A stretch of DNA of 64,000 nt from Glebionis coronaria (lineage: Eukaryota > Streptophyta > Magnoliopsida > Asterales > Asteraceae). The translations under genes were made by a program, and so were the position numbers. Shown here piece after piece: positions 1-11,405 of this stretch; the first letter of the stretch is position 1, and every line of letters begins with the position of its first letter. The notes below the pieces were generated by a model. That model searched no databases. It was not told the origin of the DNA and saw nothing but the letters and a program-made list of their open reading frames with translations. The stretch lies in assembly GCA_025667525.1 (NCBI GenBank), contig CM046878.1:389550974-389614973 (forward strand), read 5' to 3'.

Positions 1-2
1 AG

Positions 3-3000
3 GAACATATAACGTTTGATATTGGTCATATCTCTAAATTTTCTTCCAAGTACTACGAGGAATCAATTAATCAAATCGATTTGATTGATGTTACTTGTGA
101 AGAATATTCTCAAGAAGTTCTTGGATTCTCGGCTTCTTCTAAGAGTGGCAATCCTACTTCTTCGAATCCTATTATCTCTTCGGCTAAGCCTCCACTCACT
201 CCATTTGAGGGAGGTGACTTCATTCTTGAAGAGCTTGAGAATAATGGTTATTCAAAAATCGAGAAGGAAATTGATGATTACCTTAGCACACCGTTTGATC
301 CTAGTGAGTTTGATAGTGAGAATTTTGATCCCGAGGGAGATATTGCGTTAATTGAGAAATTGTTGAATATGGATCCTTTTGAGTCACCACCTATGGAACT
401 AAAAGTTGTGAATGAAAATGAGATTAAAGTAAAAACATCTATTGAGGAAGCACCCGAATTAGAACTTAAGGAATTACCCACTCATTTGGAGTATGCTTTT
501 CTTGAAGGATCAGATAAGTTACCGGTGATTATTGCTAAGGGATTAAAGGAAAATGAAAAGGATGAGCTTATTAAATTGCTTAAGAAACATAAACGGGCCA
601 TTGCATGGAAAATCTCCGACATTAAGGGTATAGATCCCAAATTTTGTACTCATAAAATTCTAATGGAGGATGATTATAAACCCGCTATCCAAAACCAAAG
701 AAGGGTCAATACAAAGATTCATGAGGTGATCAAAAAGGAAGTCACTAAACTTCTAGACGCCGGAATGATCTACCCTATCTCGGATAGTCCATGGGTTAGC
801 CCCGTGCATTGTGTTCCAAAGAAAGGAGGAATGACGGTTGTTACTAATGAGGATAATGAATTGATTCCTACTAGACTTGTGACCGGTTGGCGTGTTTGTA
901 TTGATTATAGGAAACTTAATGATGCCACTAGGAAGGATCATTTTCCATTACCTTTTATGGATCAAATGTTAGAGAGACTAGCGGGGAATGAATTCTATTG
1001 CTTTTTGGATGGATTTTCCGGCTATTTCCAAATCCCCATTGACCCTCGTGATCAAGAAAAGACCACAGTCACTTGTCCTTATGGAACATTTGTCTATCGT
1101 CGCATGCCTTTTCGACTATGCAATGCTCCGGGGACGTTCCAAAGGTGCATGATGGCCATTTTCCATGATATGATCGAGAAAACCATGGAAGTCTTCATGG
1201 ATGACTTTTCGGTTTTTGGGGAATCTTTCACTTCATGTCTCTCTAACCTTGAAAGAATGTTGCAACGTTGTGAGGAAACAAATCTTGTTCTTAATTATGA
1301 AAAATGTCACTTCATGTGCAAAGAGGGAATTGTGTTAGGTCATAAGATCTCTAAGGCCGGTATTGAGGTTGATAGGGCTAAAATCGACGTGATTGCCAAA
1401 TTGCCTCCACCCACCACCGTTAAGGGAGTAAGGAGTTTTCTCGGTCATGCCGGCTTCTATCGTCGTTTTATACAAGACTTCTCTAAGATAGCTCGGCCTA
1501 TGACCCATCTTTTGGAAAAAGAGACTCCTTTTATCTTTTCGGATGAGTGTATTCAAGCCTTTGAGATGCTTAAAAAGAAGTTAACCGAATCTCCAATTTT
1601 AGTTGCCCCGGATTGGGATCTACCTTTTGAAATTATGTGTGATGCTAGTGATTATGTGGTAGGTGCGGTTTTGGGGCAACGTAAGCTAAAACACTTCTTG
1701 CCTATACACTATGCAAGTAAGACTATGACGGATGCTCAAACAAAGTACACTACAACGGAAAAGGAGTTACTTGCCGTTGTGTATGCTTTTGAAAAGTTTA
1801 GACCATATCTCGTCTTGTCTCAAACCATAGTGTATACGGACCACTCGGCTATCAAATATCTTCTTAATAAACAAGATGCTAAGCCGAGGTTGCTCCGGTG
1901 GATTCTCCTCCTTCAAGAATTTAATGTCAAAATTCTAGACAAAAAAGAAGCCGAGAATCTCGCGGCCGATCATTTATCTCGACTTGAGAATCCTCACCAA
2001 AGCGATCGAGAGAACAAGGAAATCAATGAAACATTTCCTCTCGAGACGCTTGGTATGATTGCTTTTCGTGGTGATGATAGTACCCCATGGTTTGCGGACA
2101 TCGCAAATTACCATGCGGGGAAGTTTGTGATCAAGGGTATGTCGTCCCAACAAAAACGAAAGTTTTTCAAGGATATCTCCTACTACTTTTGGGACGACCC
2201 CTATTTGTTTCGTGTATGCGCGGATCAAGTGATTTGTAGGTGCGTGTTTGGCAAAGAAGCTCAAGATATCCTTAAATCTTGTCATGAGGGACCCACCGTG
2301 GGACATCATGGTGCTAACGCCACCGCGAAGAAAGTCTTTGATGCTGGCTTCTTTTGGCCTTCCATATATCGTGATGCCCAAGACTTGATCAAGACTTGTG
2401 ATGCTTGTCAACGTCAAGGAAAGAACTCACAAAGGGATGAAATGCCTCAAAACATTATCCAAGTTTGTGAAATCTTTGACATGTGGGGGATCGATTTTAT
2501 GGGGCCGTTTCCATCTTCGAAAGGAAACAAATACATTCTCGTAGCCGTGGACTATTTGTCTAAATGGGTCGAAGCTAAGGCTTTGCCCACGAATGATGCT
2601 CGAGTTGTGGTGAACTTTCTGAAACAACTCTTTGCTAGGTTTGGAACTCCACGGGCTATTATAAGTGATCGTGGGACCCATTTTTGTAATGAACAATTTG
2701 AAAGAGTTCTAAAGAAATATGGTGTCACTCATCGACTTTCTACGGCTTATCACCCTCAAACGAGTGGTCAAGTGGAGGTTTCAAACCGAGCTCTTAAAAG
2801 GATTTTGGAGCGTTCTATTGGAGAAAATCGCACTTCATGGTCGGATAAATTGGACGATGCATTGTGGGCTTTCCGTACGGCTTACAAGACGCCAATTGGT
2901 TGTACACCATTTAGGTTGGTCTACGGAAAAGCATGCCACTTGCCAATTGAACTCGAACATAAGGCGTATTGGGCTCTTAAGCATTGTAACTTTTATTTGA

Positions 3001-3374
3001 GGACCGCGGGTGATCATCGCAAGGTTCAATTGAATGAACTAAGTGAATTAAGGGATCAAGCTTATGAAAATTCTTTGATCTACAAAGAGAAGACTAAGAG
3101 GATTCATGACTCTAAGATCAAAAACCGCATTTTCAATGTTGGTGATCACGTCCTCTTATTCAAGTCTAGACTTAAGATTTTCTCGGGCAAGCTTAAATCC
3201 CGTTGGTCCGGACCATTCACCATTGCACAAGTTTTCCCTTATGGCACCGTTGAGCTAGCTCAAAAAGACGGGCCTAACTTTAAGGTGAATGGTCATCGTG
3301 TGAAACATTACTTTGGAGGGGACATACCTACGGAGGTTGTCCCGGATCTTCAAACTTTCCCTATAGACCAATGA
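3..3374 (+). CDS. Athila-type Ty3/gypsy pol (RT, RNase H, integrase), 5' partial
   Basis: The frame is open from base 3 to the TGA at 3372-3374, so the protein runs in from outside the window; Gag and protease lie to the left. Reverse transcriptase spans about 600-1500, with the motif FMDDFSVFG and its catalytic Asp pair at 1200-1205. RNase H follows ([13 protein letters not shown] near 1640, [11 protein letters not shown] near 1840). Integrase has the His/Cys zinc site (paired Cys in CDACQ near 2400) and a DDE core: Asp 2493-2495 (WGIDFMGPF), Asp 2667-2669 (IISDRGTHF) and Glu 2775-2777 (GQVEVSNR), giving 35 residues between the second Asp and Glu. No internal stop or frameshift is present, although the usual MPFGLCNAP motif reads MPFRLCNAP. 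The family assignment comes from overall similarity to the second Athila element here and from the tRNA-Asp-type primer site of that element. The protein would make cDNA and insert it into host DNA. Confidence 0.93.
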   Translation, partial: EHITFDIGHISKFSSKYYEESINQIDLIDVTCEEYSQEVLGFSASSKSGNPTSSNPIISSAKPPLTPFEGGDFILEELENNGYSKIEKEIDDYLSTPFDPSEFDSENFDPEGDIALIEKLLNMDPFESPPMELKVVNENEIKVKTSIEEAPELELKELPTHLEYAFLEGSDKLPVIIAKGLKENEKDELIKLLKKHKRAIAWKISDIKGIDPKFCTHKILMEDDYKPAIQNQRRVNTKIHEVIKKEVTKLLDAGMIYPISDSPWVSPVHCVPKKGGMTVVTNEDNELIPTRLVTGWRVCIDYRKLNDATRKDHFPLPFMDQMLERLAGNEFYCFLDGFSGYFQIPIDPRDQEKTTVTCPYGTFVYRRMPFRLCNAPGTFQRCMMAIFHDMIEKTMEVFMDDFSVFGESFTSCLSNLERMLQRCEETNLVLNYEKCHFMCKEGIVLGHKISKAGIEVDRAKIDVIAKLPPPTTVKGVRSFLGHAGFYRRFIQDFSKIARPMTHLLEKETPFIFSDECIQAFEMLKKKLTESPILVAPDWDLPFEIMCDASDYVVGAVLGQRKLKHFLPIHYASKTMTDAQTKYTTTEKELLAVVYAFEKFRPYLVLSQTIVYTDHSAIKYLLNKQDAKPRLLRWILLLQEFNVKILDKKEAENLAADHLSRLENPHQSDRENKEINETFPLETLGMIAFRGDDSTPWFADIANYHAGKFVIKGMSSQQKRKFFKDISYYFWDDPYLFRVCADQVICRCVFGKEAQDILKSCHEGPTVGHHGANATAKKVFDAGFFWPSIYRDAQDLIKTCDACQRQGKNSQRDEMPQNIIQVCEIFDMWGIDFMGPFPSSKGNKYILVAVDYLSKWVEAKALPTNDARVVVNFLKQLFARFGTPRAIISDRGTHFCNEQFERVLKKYGVTHRLSTAYHPQTSGQVEVSNRALKRILERSIGENRTSWSDKLDDALWAFRTAYKTPIGCTPFRLVYGKACHLPIELEHKAYWALKHCNFYLRTAGDHRKVQLNELSELRDQAYENSLIYKEKTKRIHDSKIKNRIFNVGDHVLLFKSRLKIFSGKLKSRWSGPFTIAQVFPYGTVELAQKDGPNFKVNGHRVKHYFGGDIPTEVVPDLQTFPIDQ

Positions 3375-5336
3375 ATGCGGGGATCGAGTCGAGCTCATGA
3401 CTCGGTTAACAAAAACGAGGTGCCTTGTGGGGGAGTCCCATACATTCTATCTTCTTTCTATTTTCTAACACCTAATAAGGCTTGATCTTTCAAGCTCGTG
3501 TTCGTGATTTGTTGTGTTGTGATCTTAGGAACGACCCTAATATTTGAAGACTCTCGTGTTCGGTTTTTGCCGGTCCACTTGATCTTCCATTCTTTGAATA
3601 CCAAAAAGGGGCACACTTTCTATCCCTTGATTTTTATCGACTAACGTTTTATCTTGAGGCATACTTAATAAACGGCTTATAGATTTGCGTACTCGTTCCA
3701 TGCTAGGAGTTTGCATTAGACTCTTCGTGTCTTAGCAAGGGGGTGTTACTCTTGAGCTAAGAAACATTGAGGACAATGTTTGGTTTTAGCATGGGGGAGT
3801 CAATCGATATAATCTCTTACAATTGCTTTTGTCGTGTCCAAACGTGGTTTTTCTCATTTTTCAATAAAATTTTAAATTTTTTGTGTAATTTTTAAGTTTT
3901 AATAAGTAAAATAAGTGTTTTTGACACGAATGTAGGCTTTCAATAAAAATAGTTTTTGACTCGACTCGGTTTTTAACCTTAGCTTTTCCTTAACGTATTT
4001 GAATTAAGTTTTGCTAGGCTATTATATAGGGAGATTTAAAACGCGAAGGTCTTAATTCATACGAGTTAAGAACAAGAACTTTTCGCAAGCTCCTATAATT
4101 GATCCTAGAAAGTCGTTTATCAAGGGAACTTTAAAACGAAAATTCTAAAACTTGCAAGAGTATAAGAAGATGCAAGATCCTATAGATGACTTGAAAACCC
4201 AAAACTTTGATTTAATAGGCTAAGTATCCATTGATTTCATTCTTGGAATTTTACAATATGGAGAATAAGAGATGATAGAGCCATTTATAAGTTTGGTATT
4301 CTTTCGGGAATTTATGTGAGTTAATTATGAGCCTATTCTCCCATCACTTGTTAATAAAATTTAATTGCAATAAATAAGGTTGAACGATTTGAAAAGTTAT
4401 TTAGCTTCTAGCCCAAAATCGTTTAAAAGTTGCTCGGTATGGATTAGAGTTCATAGCCAAGGCATAACTTATTGAAGCGGGATGCGAAGATTGGCGAGTC
4501 CAAAAAGGTCCTAACAAGACATAAGGGCTATGTTTTATTGCTAAAGATCTCAAGTGATGTGAATAATCATTTATCAAAAATCAATATGAAGGATCGAGAC
4601 ACACGACGAAAAGCAAATACTCCCAAAAAGTCATGGAGAAGTCTATCCAAAAAGACCAAAATAAGGTATGAGGATAAATGAAGCCAAGTCCAAAAAGGAG
4701 GCGGATCGTTGTTAATCAAAATCCCAAATAAAGATTGGAGAAAAATGAAGAAGTCGTGGTCCAAGTATGAATCTCTCAAAACTTCAAGTGAAGAAATATT
4801 ATGAAGAGAAGACCATTATTTCGTGAACGTCTCTCAAGGTTGGAAGTATAAAGTCACTGCCAAATATCGGTCCGAGAAAGGTCTCAAATTGTGAAGCAAG
4901 TTATGCCAAGATATGAACTTTCTGAGAGCCCGAGAAGCAGTTTTAAAAGATTTTGTCCTTTAGCTAACTATTGATTAAATCGTTCACTTTATTTTTGGCC
5001 TAATAAATTATCGAAATAAGTCAACAATGTATCCTCGTGATCATTCAAGACAACAATAAAATATAAGAGATACACCTAGGAATAAGGGAGTCTAAGTGAG
5101 TAATTAGCCCACCTGAATTCGTGTTAGTCTACCAACTTATAATAACAATGATCTTGTTTTTGCACTTGGCATGGAAAAGTGAAAAGTCGAGGACGATGAA
5201 TCTATTTTAGCTTTTATGATCCTTAAAGTTATTTTATGTCTTTGCAAAATAAAATGTCATAAGTTGAATAATGGTGAAGTTGTAGTTTATTTTATCATTG
5301 CGTGAGGACACGGCAATTGCTTAGCATGGGGGAATT
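3375..5336 (+). other. Athila 3' noncoding internal region
   Basis: About 2 kb lies between the pol stop and the LTR with no credible coding frame. It is homologous to 30009-32045 of the other Athila element; for example both contain gaagcgggatgcgaagattg (4474 and 31125). Short open frames such as 4472-4681 are not preserved as proteins between the two copies. Athila elements often carry a long region here, sometimes with an env-like frame. I see no env-like frame. Confidence 0.7.
5323..5336 (+). other. Polypurine tract of Athila 1
   Basis: The sequence gcatgggggaattt directly precedes the LTR start TGATATGAGC. This matches the place and composition of the plus-strand primer site. The equivalent tract of the second element is aagtgtaggggatt before 32046. 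Confidence 0.65.
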
Positions 5337-6393
5337 TGATATGAGCTTAAATACTCATATCATTTATAGCTAAAAACAATGAAATATTTCACAAAATGTA
5401 TCATATATGCCTTGGATATGCTTGTTTCTTGTTTTCATGTGTGTAGGTACCAAGTTCACGAAAACCGGCAATAATCGGCACGAGATTGATGGAAAAAGAT
5501 CGAGGAAGCCAAAACCAAACTCAACTTTAGAGGATTATGTCATTTATCAAGTTAACGGGCCAAGTGGGTCCCACAATGGGGTAAATGGGCTCAAAAGCCC
5601 ATTTATGATTCAAGTTTATGATAATTGTTGGCTGCAAATCCAATAGGCCCAAAGTGGTAAATATAATCGGATGGAAACAATTATATTGGGTTCAAGCCCA
5701 ATAGTGAAACGAATGAATAAAGGGAAGTTTTGTTGGGCCTTGGACCCATTAGGGTTTTCGCTGTACACATACGAATGGATATAGACTTTGTCAAAATGTG
5801 TGTAATCCCATCCTCAAATAAATTAAACCGGTTATACATCCACTCATTTTTTTTAGATAAATACAAACCATCCCACACACCACACGTTTATTTTAAACGT
5901 TTTCACCCCCACTTACACGTCATTTTCCTCTCACACACAAATAAATATCACTTTCGATAGAACCTATGTTGTCCATCTTCCCCATTCATCTTCTCACCCC
6001 ATAAACCTGTAAAAACTTTACTGTTCCAAAACCTAGGTAAGTAAAAAGTCAACATAAATCAGGGCTTTTTACTTATTCAAATAATTCACACCAAAAGAAA
6101 TAAAAACCCCAATCTTTTAGGAAGAGAGGGTATGGAGAGGCCTTGATACGTGGCTTAATTTCATTGGATGCAACACCTTACATCTCCAATTCCACCAACC
6201 ACAGGCCAAGAAAGAAACACAACTAGCACACGGATTCCACGTTGGCGATCCGTGTGCTATTGTGAACAATATCAACCATCCGATTGAAGTTTCAGAAGAG
6301 AGAGAATAAGGAAGGAGAGATCAATGGCCAAGAATTAAAAGGAATATTCTTCATCAGATCCGAATATTCGCACCAACAAGCCATTGGGGAGGC

Positions 6394-6400
6394 TATAAAA
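6394..6400 (+). promoter_or_regulatory. TATA box in Athila 1 LTR
   Basis: Within ggctataaaaacccccaat, tataaaa is set in GC-richer sequence, resembling the ggcctataaatagagga box of the other Athila LTRs. It would start transcription of genomic RNA, but in this 3' LTR it would read into the flanking DNA to the right. Confidence 0.5.
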
Positions 6401-7815
6401 ACCCCCAATTATCTTGTAAAATTTATCCTTTCTTTTACTTTTAGAGTTATGCTGTAGAAATAGATCTAGATTAAATCTTGTATTTCCTTTTAAAAGCTTT
6501 GTATTATTTTCTGGAAATTAATGAAAGTTTTACATTTTTGATTTTACTTGTGTCTCGTTTTAATTTCTTACACTGCTTAAATTGATATACATCTTAAATT
6601 TATTTTCTGTTTCTCGACATAATGATTGGGATATTGAAGATAAGCTAAATGATAGCTTATTTGTTTAATATTTAAAGTAATTGATTGGATAAACTTTTCC
6701 CCACTGGAAAAGTCTAAATAATTTGGCCAAGGGTGATTGGTGATTCAAATGGGTGTAATGGTGAATGGTGGTTCGAGTTTCAGATCATAAGGTTGTTCAG
6801 CACAACCTTCGGCACAACGGTTATCCCAAAAGGTTCCATCTATTTTCCATTTTTTTTAAAAGTTTCGTTTTATAGGTGTATTAAGTCTGCTTATATGAAA
6901 GTTTTTCTTTAATTGTTTAAATGATTTTGATATATAAGATTCTAGTTAGTGTTTGTTACTGTTTTTATTAAGGTTTAAATGTGTATGTTTATGATTGTAA
7001 AAGATGATTGGTTGAGGATTGATATAGTTTGGAGTCTGGTTGTTACTGATTATAAATTTGAGTTATCAGGATTTTGGTTTCTTACTGTTAAGATGAATTT
7101 GTCTAGGTTGCTTGTATGATTACAAATGTTAATCTGGTATTAAGTGTAGATTTGTTTGCTAATGTAATTGTAATAGTTGTTATTTACTTTTTAGTCATAC
7201 TATTTTGAAGTAATTAGTTAAGTTTGATATTACTGTTATAATTATCATCTGATTGTTCGAGTTTGTCGAGTACTTATTTATGAATTAGGATATAGTAATC
7301 TTTTCTGATTAACTCGAGTCTGGAGTATAAGTTTGCTGTATTTTTACATAGGTTGGTAATAGCAAGTCTAAGTTTGTATGTTGAATTCTGGTTTTAGTTG
7401 TTTGCTTTATAATAAGTTATCTGTCGTTAAGTTTTGTTTTACTGAATAAGAATTTCTGTTATATTTGAACTTTGTTGGATTAAGATTGTGAGTATTTCAG
7501 TTTGTTTTTGGTTAAGATTTGCTGGATAACTTGCTTCGTTTTTGAAGTTATTTGTGACTGCTGAATCATAGGCTTTGCTTAATTGGTTTTTAGAAATTTC
7601 TGCCTAAGTTCAGTTGTTATTCTTGACTGCTATATTTGTTACTGCTTATTTGATTGTTACTGCTTTATTGCTACTTAATCTAGTAAACTGCTTATCAGTC
7701 CAACTGACTGATAAGCCCATAAGCTGTGACCTCTCAGCTTAAGCTAATAAGCTCAATAAGTCTTTCCTAAGACTTTCTTTTAGTTATTATGTCAAAAAGT
7801 TTTATTCCAAAAATA

Positions 7816-7890
7816 TGTCCATGCTTGGATTCAAACCTGTGACCTCCTGGTCACAGGCATATGGAGTTTACCAACTAGGCCAAGTGCTCT
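7816..7890 (-). mobile_element. tRNA-derived SINE head inside the Athila 1 LTR
   Basis: Read on the minus strand, this stretch looks like a tRNA with internal pol III boxes. A box A-like TGGCCTAGTTGG lies at 7871-7882 and a box B GGTTTGAATCC at 7827-7837. Between them is a 9-bp anticodon-type hairpin (CCTGTGACC and GGTCACAGG) at 7836-7857. The ends do not pair as an acceptor stem, so it is not a working tRNA gene. A SINE head or degraded tRNA-like relic fits best. The tail and target duplications could not be defined. Confidence 0.42.
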
Positions 7891-8517
7891 TTTGATTTTC
7901 TTTCCTCTTATTTCATTATTATAGTGTATTTCGTCTTGGCAGTTTTAGTTTGAGTTTAAATGTCACGTTTTTATTTTATTTTATATAACTTCTATTTTTT
8001 TTAATTAAGTAGATTTTTATAAAAAGTAGATTTAAAATAGTGTTTAATTAGAATTGTTTTAGGGTAATTTTTAGATAAAGTCTAAATTGTTTTAAAAATA
8101 GTTTAATTAGATTTTTAAATAGATTAAAAGTTTTAATTTTTAAATAGATTATATTTTTATAGATTATTAAAATAGATTAATTTTTAATTAGTGTTTTAAT
8201 TTTAAGTAATTGTTTAGATTTATTTTTAAATAGGCGGGGTTTACGATTCATGCACTTTAGGTTTATTTTAAATAGCTTAAAATTTGTAGACTTTAATTTT
8301 AGTTTAAAAACCGAAAACAAGTTAAAATCGATTGTCCAAATCAAAGCAAAACGTCTCAAATTCATAAGATCTTCGTGTACAACGAACTCGACTCACTCAC
8401 TTGTTTAATTGAATTCGTCATTGGTATTATTAGTCTATTACTTTTTCCTAAAGATAATTTTTTAATTTACCCTATAACGTATCCTAATTATCACATATAC
8501 TATCCACGACACATCAC

Positions 8518-8577
8518 TCTTGCATCAAGTTTCCTTTCTTTAAAATGACTCGACCACGAACCTTGATCGTCTTAAAA
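8518..8577 (-). repeat. Inverted copy of the TRIM-like element's own interior, abutting its LTR
   Basis: These about 60 bases are the exact reverse complement of about 9536-9595, inside the element that begins at 8578. The match ends where the LTR starts (TGATGCAGG). It could be a product of self-integration or rearrangement of element cDNA, or the remnant of a second inverted copy. Confidence 0.75.
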
Positions 8578-9215
8578 TGATGCAGGTGTATTATTGAGAT
8601 TATTATTTTATTTAGTTTCCTTATTTTATTTTTCTAGAATATTTTGTTAAATTTTTCTCCAAGTTTAGTTTTCATATAAAATTAGGACTTGGGTTTATTG
8701 TATGGAATTATTATGAAACTATGAATAAAAAATACAGACTTTTAGTCTTTTGTTAATCAACTTAAATTAGGTTAGGGTTTATTGTTTGATTTCATCCAAA
8801 TAATCGGGTATTCGTTGAATCAACGATTGTTGGAGTTACCTGATTATCGGTATTTTGTTGAATCAACGATAGTTGGAAGGATTGTGTCTGGCATTCTATG
8901 GAATCAACAGATTCAATTATCTATCTTTGTTACTTTGTTATTTCAAACTACATCAGTTGGAAGAATTATTATGAAACTATGAATAAAAAAATACAGACTT
9001 TTAGTCTTTTGTTAATCAAATTACATCCAGGTTAGGGTTTATTGTTTGACTTCATCCAAATAATCGGGTATTCGTTGAATCAACGATTGTTGGACTTACC
9101 TGATTATCGGTATTCTGTTGAATCAACGATAGTTGGAAGGATTGTGTCTGGCATTATTTGGAATCAACAGATTCAATTATCTATCTTTGTTACTTTGTTA
9201 TTTCAAACTACATCA
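8578..9215 (+). repeat. 5' LTR of a TRIM-like element, with internal duplication
   Basis: The LTR begins TGATGCAGGTG and ends ACTACATCA, followed by a primer site. It aligns with the 381-bp copy at 9668-10048 but is 638 bp long, because about 258 bp (from aattattatg at 8706 and again at 8964) is repeated. The first repeat unit runs past the LTR end into gttgg, the first bases beyond the LTR, before jumping back into the LTR. Confidence 0.75.
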
Positions 9216-9217
9216 GT

Positions 9218-9232
9218 TGGTATCAAGAGCCG
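9218..9232 (+). other. Primer binding site of the TRIM-like element
   Basis: TGGTATCAAGAGCCG lies two bases after the LTR end and resembles the initiator tRNA-Met primer site (TGGTATCAGAGCC), with one base inserted. Confidence 0.65.
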
Positions 9233-9247
9233 AAGTTCCTGATTAAG

Positions 9248-9472
9248 ATGTTAGAATATCTGTTTTTTGAGGTTGATGGTTCATCTTCTGATGAATGGGA
9301 AGTTTATGGTGCGACTAGTGATGGTTATGATGGACCTCCCATATTTGATGAATATAAAGAAGAATCAATGCTAGTTTATGATACAAATATTGAAGATGTC
9401 ACTAAGGAAGAAGAAGGATTTATCGGAAAGAAGGATTTGGTGGGGAAGAAGACAACATTCAAGACGTCGTAG
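9248..9472 (+). pseudogene. Retroelement polyprotein relic in the TRIM-like element
   Basis: A 74-residue acidic frame starts at ATG 9248 and ends at TAG 9470-9472. It contains an acidic stretch (PPIFDEYKEE) of the type found in the variable linker of plant Ty3/gypsy polyproteins. The rest of the 452-bp interior is in broken frames up to the polypurine tract aaggggagaa at 9658-9667. No protease, RT or integrase is left, so the element could move only with proteins supplied by others. No independent function is claimed. Confidence 0.4.
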
Positions 9473-9667
9473 TTGTGGCTAATAATATTTATTTGTTAAT
9501 GATCCAAAATATCATGATCGATAAGTTGGGTTTTAAGACGATCAAGGTTCGTGGTCGAGTCATTTTAAAGAAAGGAAACTTGATGCAAGAGATGCAAACT
9601 TGGATGCTACGAATACAAAGGACGAGTGAGGCAAACTCGAGGACGAGTTTTTCAAAGAAGGGGAGAA

Positions 9668-10048
9668 TGATGCAGGAGTATTATTGAGATTATTATTTTA
9701 TTTAGTTTCCTTATTTTATTTTCCTAGAATATTTTGTTAACTTTTTCTCCAAGTTTAGTTTTCATATAAAATTAGGACTTGGGTTTATTGTATGGAATTA
9801 TTATGAAACTATGAATAAAAAAAATACAGACTTTTAGTCTTTTGTTAATCAACTTAAATCCAGGTTAGGGTTTATTGTTTGATTTCATCCAAATAATCGG
9901 GTATTCGTTGATTCAACGATTGTTGGAGTTACCTGATTATCGGTATTCTGTTGAATCAACGATAGTTGGAAGGATTGTGTCTGGCATTCTTTGGAATCAA
10001 CAGATTCAATTATCTATCTTTGTTACTTTGTTATTTCAAACTACATCA
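9668..10048 (+). repeat. 3' LTR of the TRIM-like element
   Basis: Starts TGATGCAGGAG after the purine tract and ends CTACATCA. It matches 8578-9215 apart from the duplication there. It is followed without a visible target duplication by the inside of another LTR (10049), so the flank has been rearranged. Confidence 0.75.
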
Positions 10049-10136
10049 TGGAGTCTTGCCCGCTCAAGGGTCTTATCCTTCCGCTTCTCGTATCTACTTC
10101 TTGGGAAATTGACCATCTATAATTCGGTCTTTAACA
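10049..10136 (+). repeat. Truncated 5' LTR of a Reina-like chromovirus
   Basis: These 88 bases match the last 88 bases or so of the LTR at 10761-11153 (tggagtcttgcccgctcaag through tctttaaca). The next bases, atggtgctttcattgac, resemble the primer site region of Reina-type chromoviruses. The left part of this LTR is missing, cut at the junction with the TRIM-like element. Confidence 0.7.
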
Positions 10137-10760
10137 ATGGTGCTTTCATTGACTTAATCGATACCTCCAAAACCTACACCACCCACAAACTTCCAACATC
10201 AACTATCCGCCTTAAATGAAAAAGTTGATGCCCTCATCAATATTCTCCAAGTCCGCTACGGAACCACATTCCAAACACTTAACTGGCAATCCATCAACCC
10301 TAAAAATGATCCTCGTGATTCCAGCTCCGGCACCAACACCGACATCACCGAGACCGCCACCGCTCATGTCGTCACCGACACCTCTTCTCTAGATACGAAA
10401 ATCAACAAGCTCAAACATCCTTAAGTTGCTTACCCCCACTGTAGAAATTGAAGTTTTCAAACAAATTCTGTTTTCCCCTGCGTCCAAATTGTCCGCCAAA
10501 TCTGGTCGCAAAACATCAGAACTTTCAAATTATATAACCATCTTCGCTCACACCAACATTCACGAGAGTTCCGGGGATGCCACTTTCATTAATGACAAGT
10601 TAGCCATATTTAATTGCTTCGAACTATTTCCTCTCTGGTCAATGGCATCCACAGAAGTTTGTTTTTATTGAACCTGAACTAGACCCTCCTTGGGAGCCAC
10701 ACGAGCGAAACGACGAACCATGAGTCTTGAGGACAAGACTCGTTTTGAGGCGCGGAGTAT
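10137..10760 (+). pseudogene. Internally deleted chromovirus gag-pol relic
   Basis: Only 624 bp lies between the LTR parts. The first part (about 10180-10420) reads as the start of a Gag-like protein (SALNEKVDALINILQVRYG). The last part (about 10430-10723) reads as a decayed polyprotein end (QWHPQKFVFIEPELDPPWE) with stops, closing at a TGA near 10721. The whole pol centre is absent. The product is non-functional. Confidence 0.6.
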
Positions 10761-11153
10761 TGATACGTGCGTGAGAAGACCAAGTCTTTAGGAGTTATAT
10801 CTTAACTTCTTAATCTAGTGTCTCATGAATTTACAGCTTTCACATTACACACGTTAGAATTGCTAGTATGCATGCATGTAGTTAAGTTAAATCATGATCC
10901 CATGTTTCATTGTTAGTTTTGTTAAAAGTCCCATATGTCCCATGTTCTCCTAGTTATTAGGAAGTAGGTTATATTTCTTTACTATTTATATGTAATATGT
11001 GAAAGAGGTTTGGATATGAAGGAAATGAATGAAATGAAAAGTCTTTAGATTCTCTCTATTGTTATTGGAGTCTTGCCCGCTCAAGGGCCTTATTCGTCCG
11101 CTTCTCGTATCTACTTCTTGGGAGATTGACCATCTATAATTCAGTCTTTAACA
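10761..11153 (+). repeat. 3' LTR of the Reina-like relic, upstream of the KAS gene
   Basis: A 393-bp LTR runs from TGATACGTGCG to TCTTTAACA. Its last 88 bp match 10049-10136. It lies in the same orientation as the KAS I-like gene and ends about 250 bp before its start codon, so it may form part of that gene's promoter region. That role is inference. Confidence 0.75.
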
Positions 11154-11348
11154 GTATACAATTGATATTTCTGTTCTAGGTACGGGCCGGTGCAGTGGCA
11201 CCCACATAGACATTTCACTTGTAACATCATCGATCATGTTATAATGACAGAATAATGGAACTTTATGTATATGACCATTCGTAACCAAATATGAGCTTAA
11301 TCTTAAGAATTAATATCGGCAAAACAAGAAATAAAGCATACACAAGTA

Positions 11349-11360
11349 TTATATATATAC
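11349..11360 (+). promoter_or_regulatory. Possible TATA box of the KAS I-like gene
   Basis: Ttatatatatac lies 45-57 bp before the ATG at 11406. It is the best TATA-like run in the 250 bp between the LTR and the gene. The spacing would give a very short 5' UTR, so the true start may be elsewhere. Confidence 0.3.
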
Positions 11361-11405
11361 TGTACGTAATGAAGTCCAATAGCTGCATAAATCTATCTGT
11401 CAACA

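Larger units (their letters stand above)
5337..8493 (+). repeat. 3' LTR of Athila 1 (right end uncertain)
   Basis: The LTR starts TGATATGAGC right after the polypurine tract. A promoter-like TATA box lies at 6394-6400. The right end is a guess: ttatca at 8488-8493 would give a TG...CA element of about 3.2 kb, and bases near 8370-8420 weakly resemble the end of the other Athila LTR (aacga, ttttaat, attcg). The 5' LTR lies outside the window, so the end cannot be set by comparison. The stretch 6500-8480 is T-rich and noncoding and holds a SINE-like insertion near 7816-7890. The remaining bases 8494-8517 show nothing recognisable. Confidence 0.5.

Noticed and set aside
1974..2417. Minus-strand 147-codon frame inside Athila 1 pol
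   Set aside because: It lies antisense to RNase H/integrase. A similar antisense frame in Athila 2 simply follows from pol conservation.
7816..7890. Functional tRNA gene
   Set aside because: Box A and box B are present but the ends do not form an acceptor stem, and the T-arm end does not match the start.
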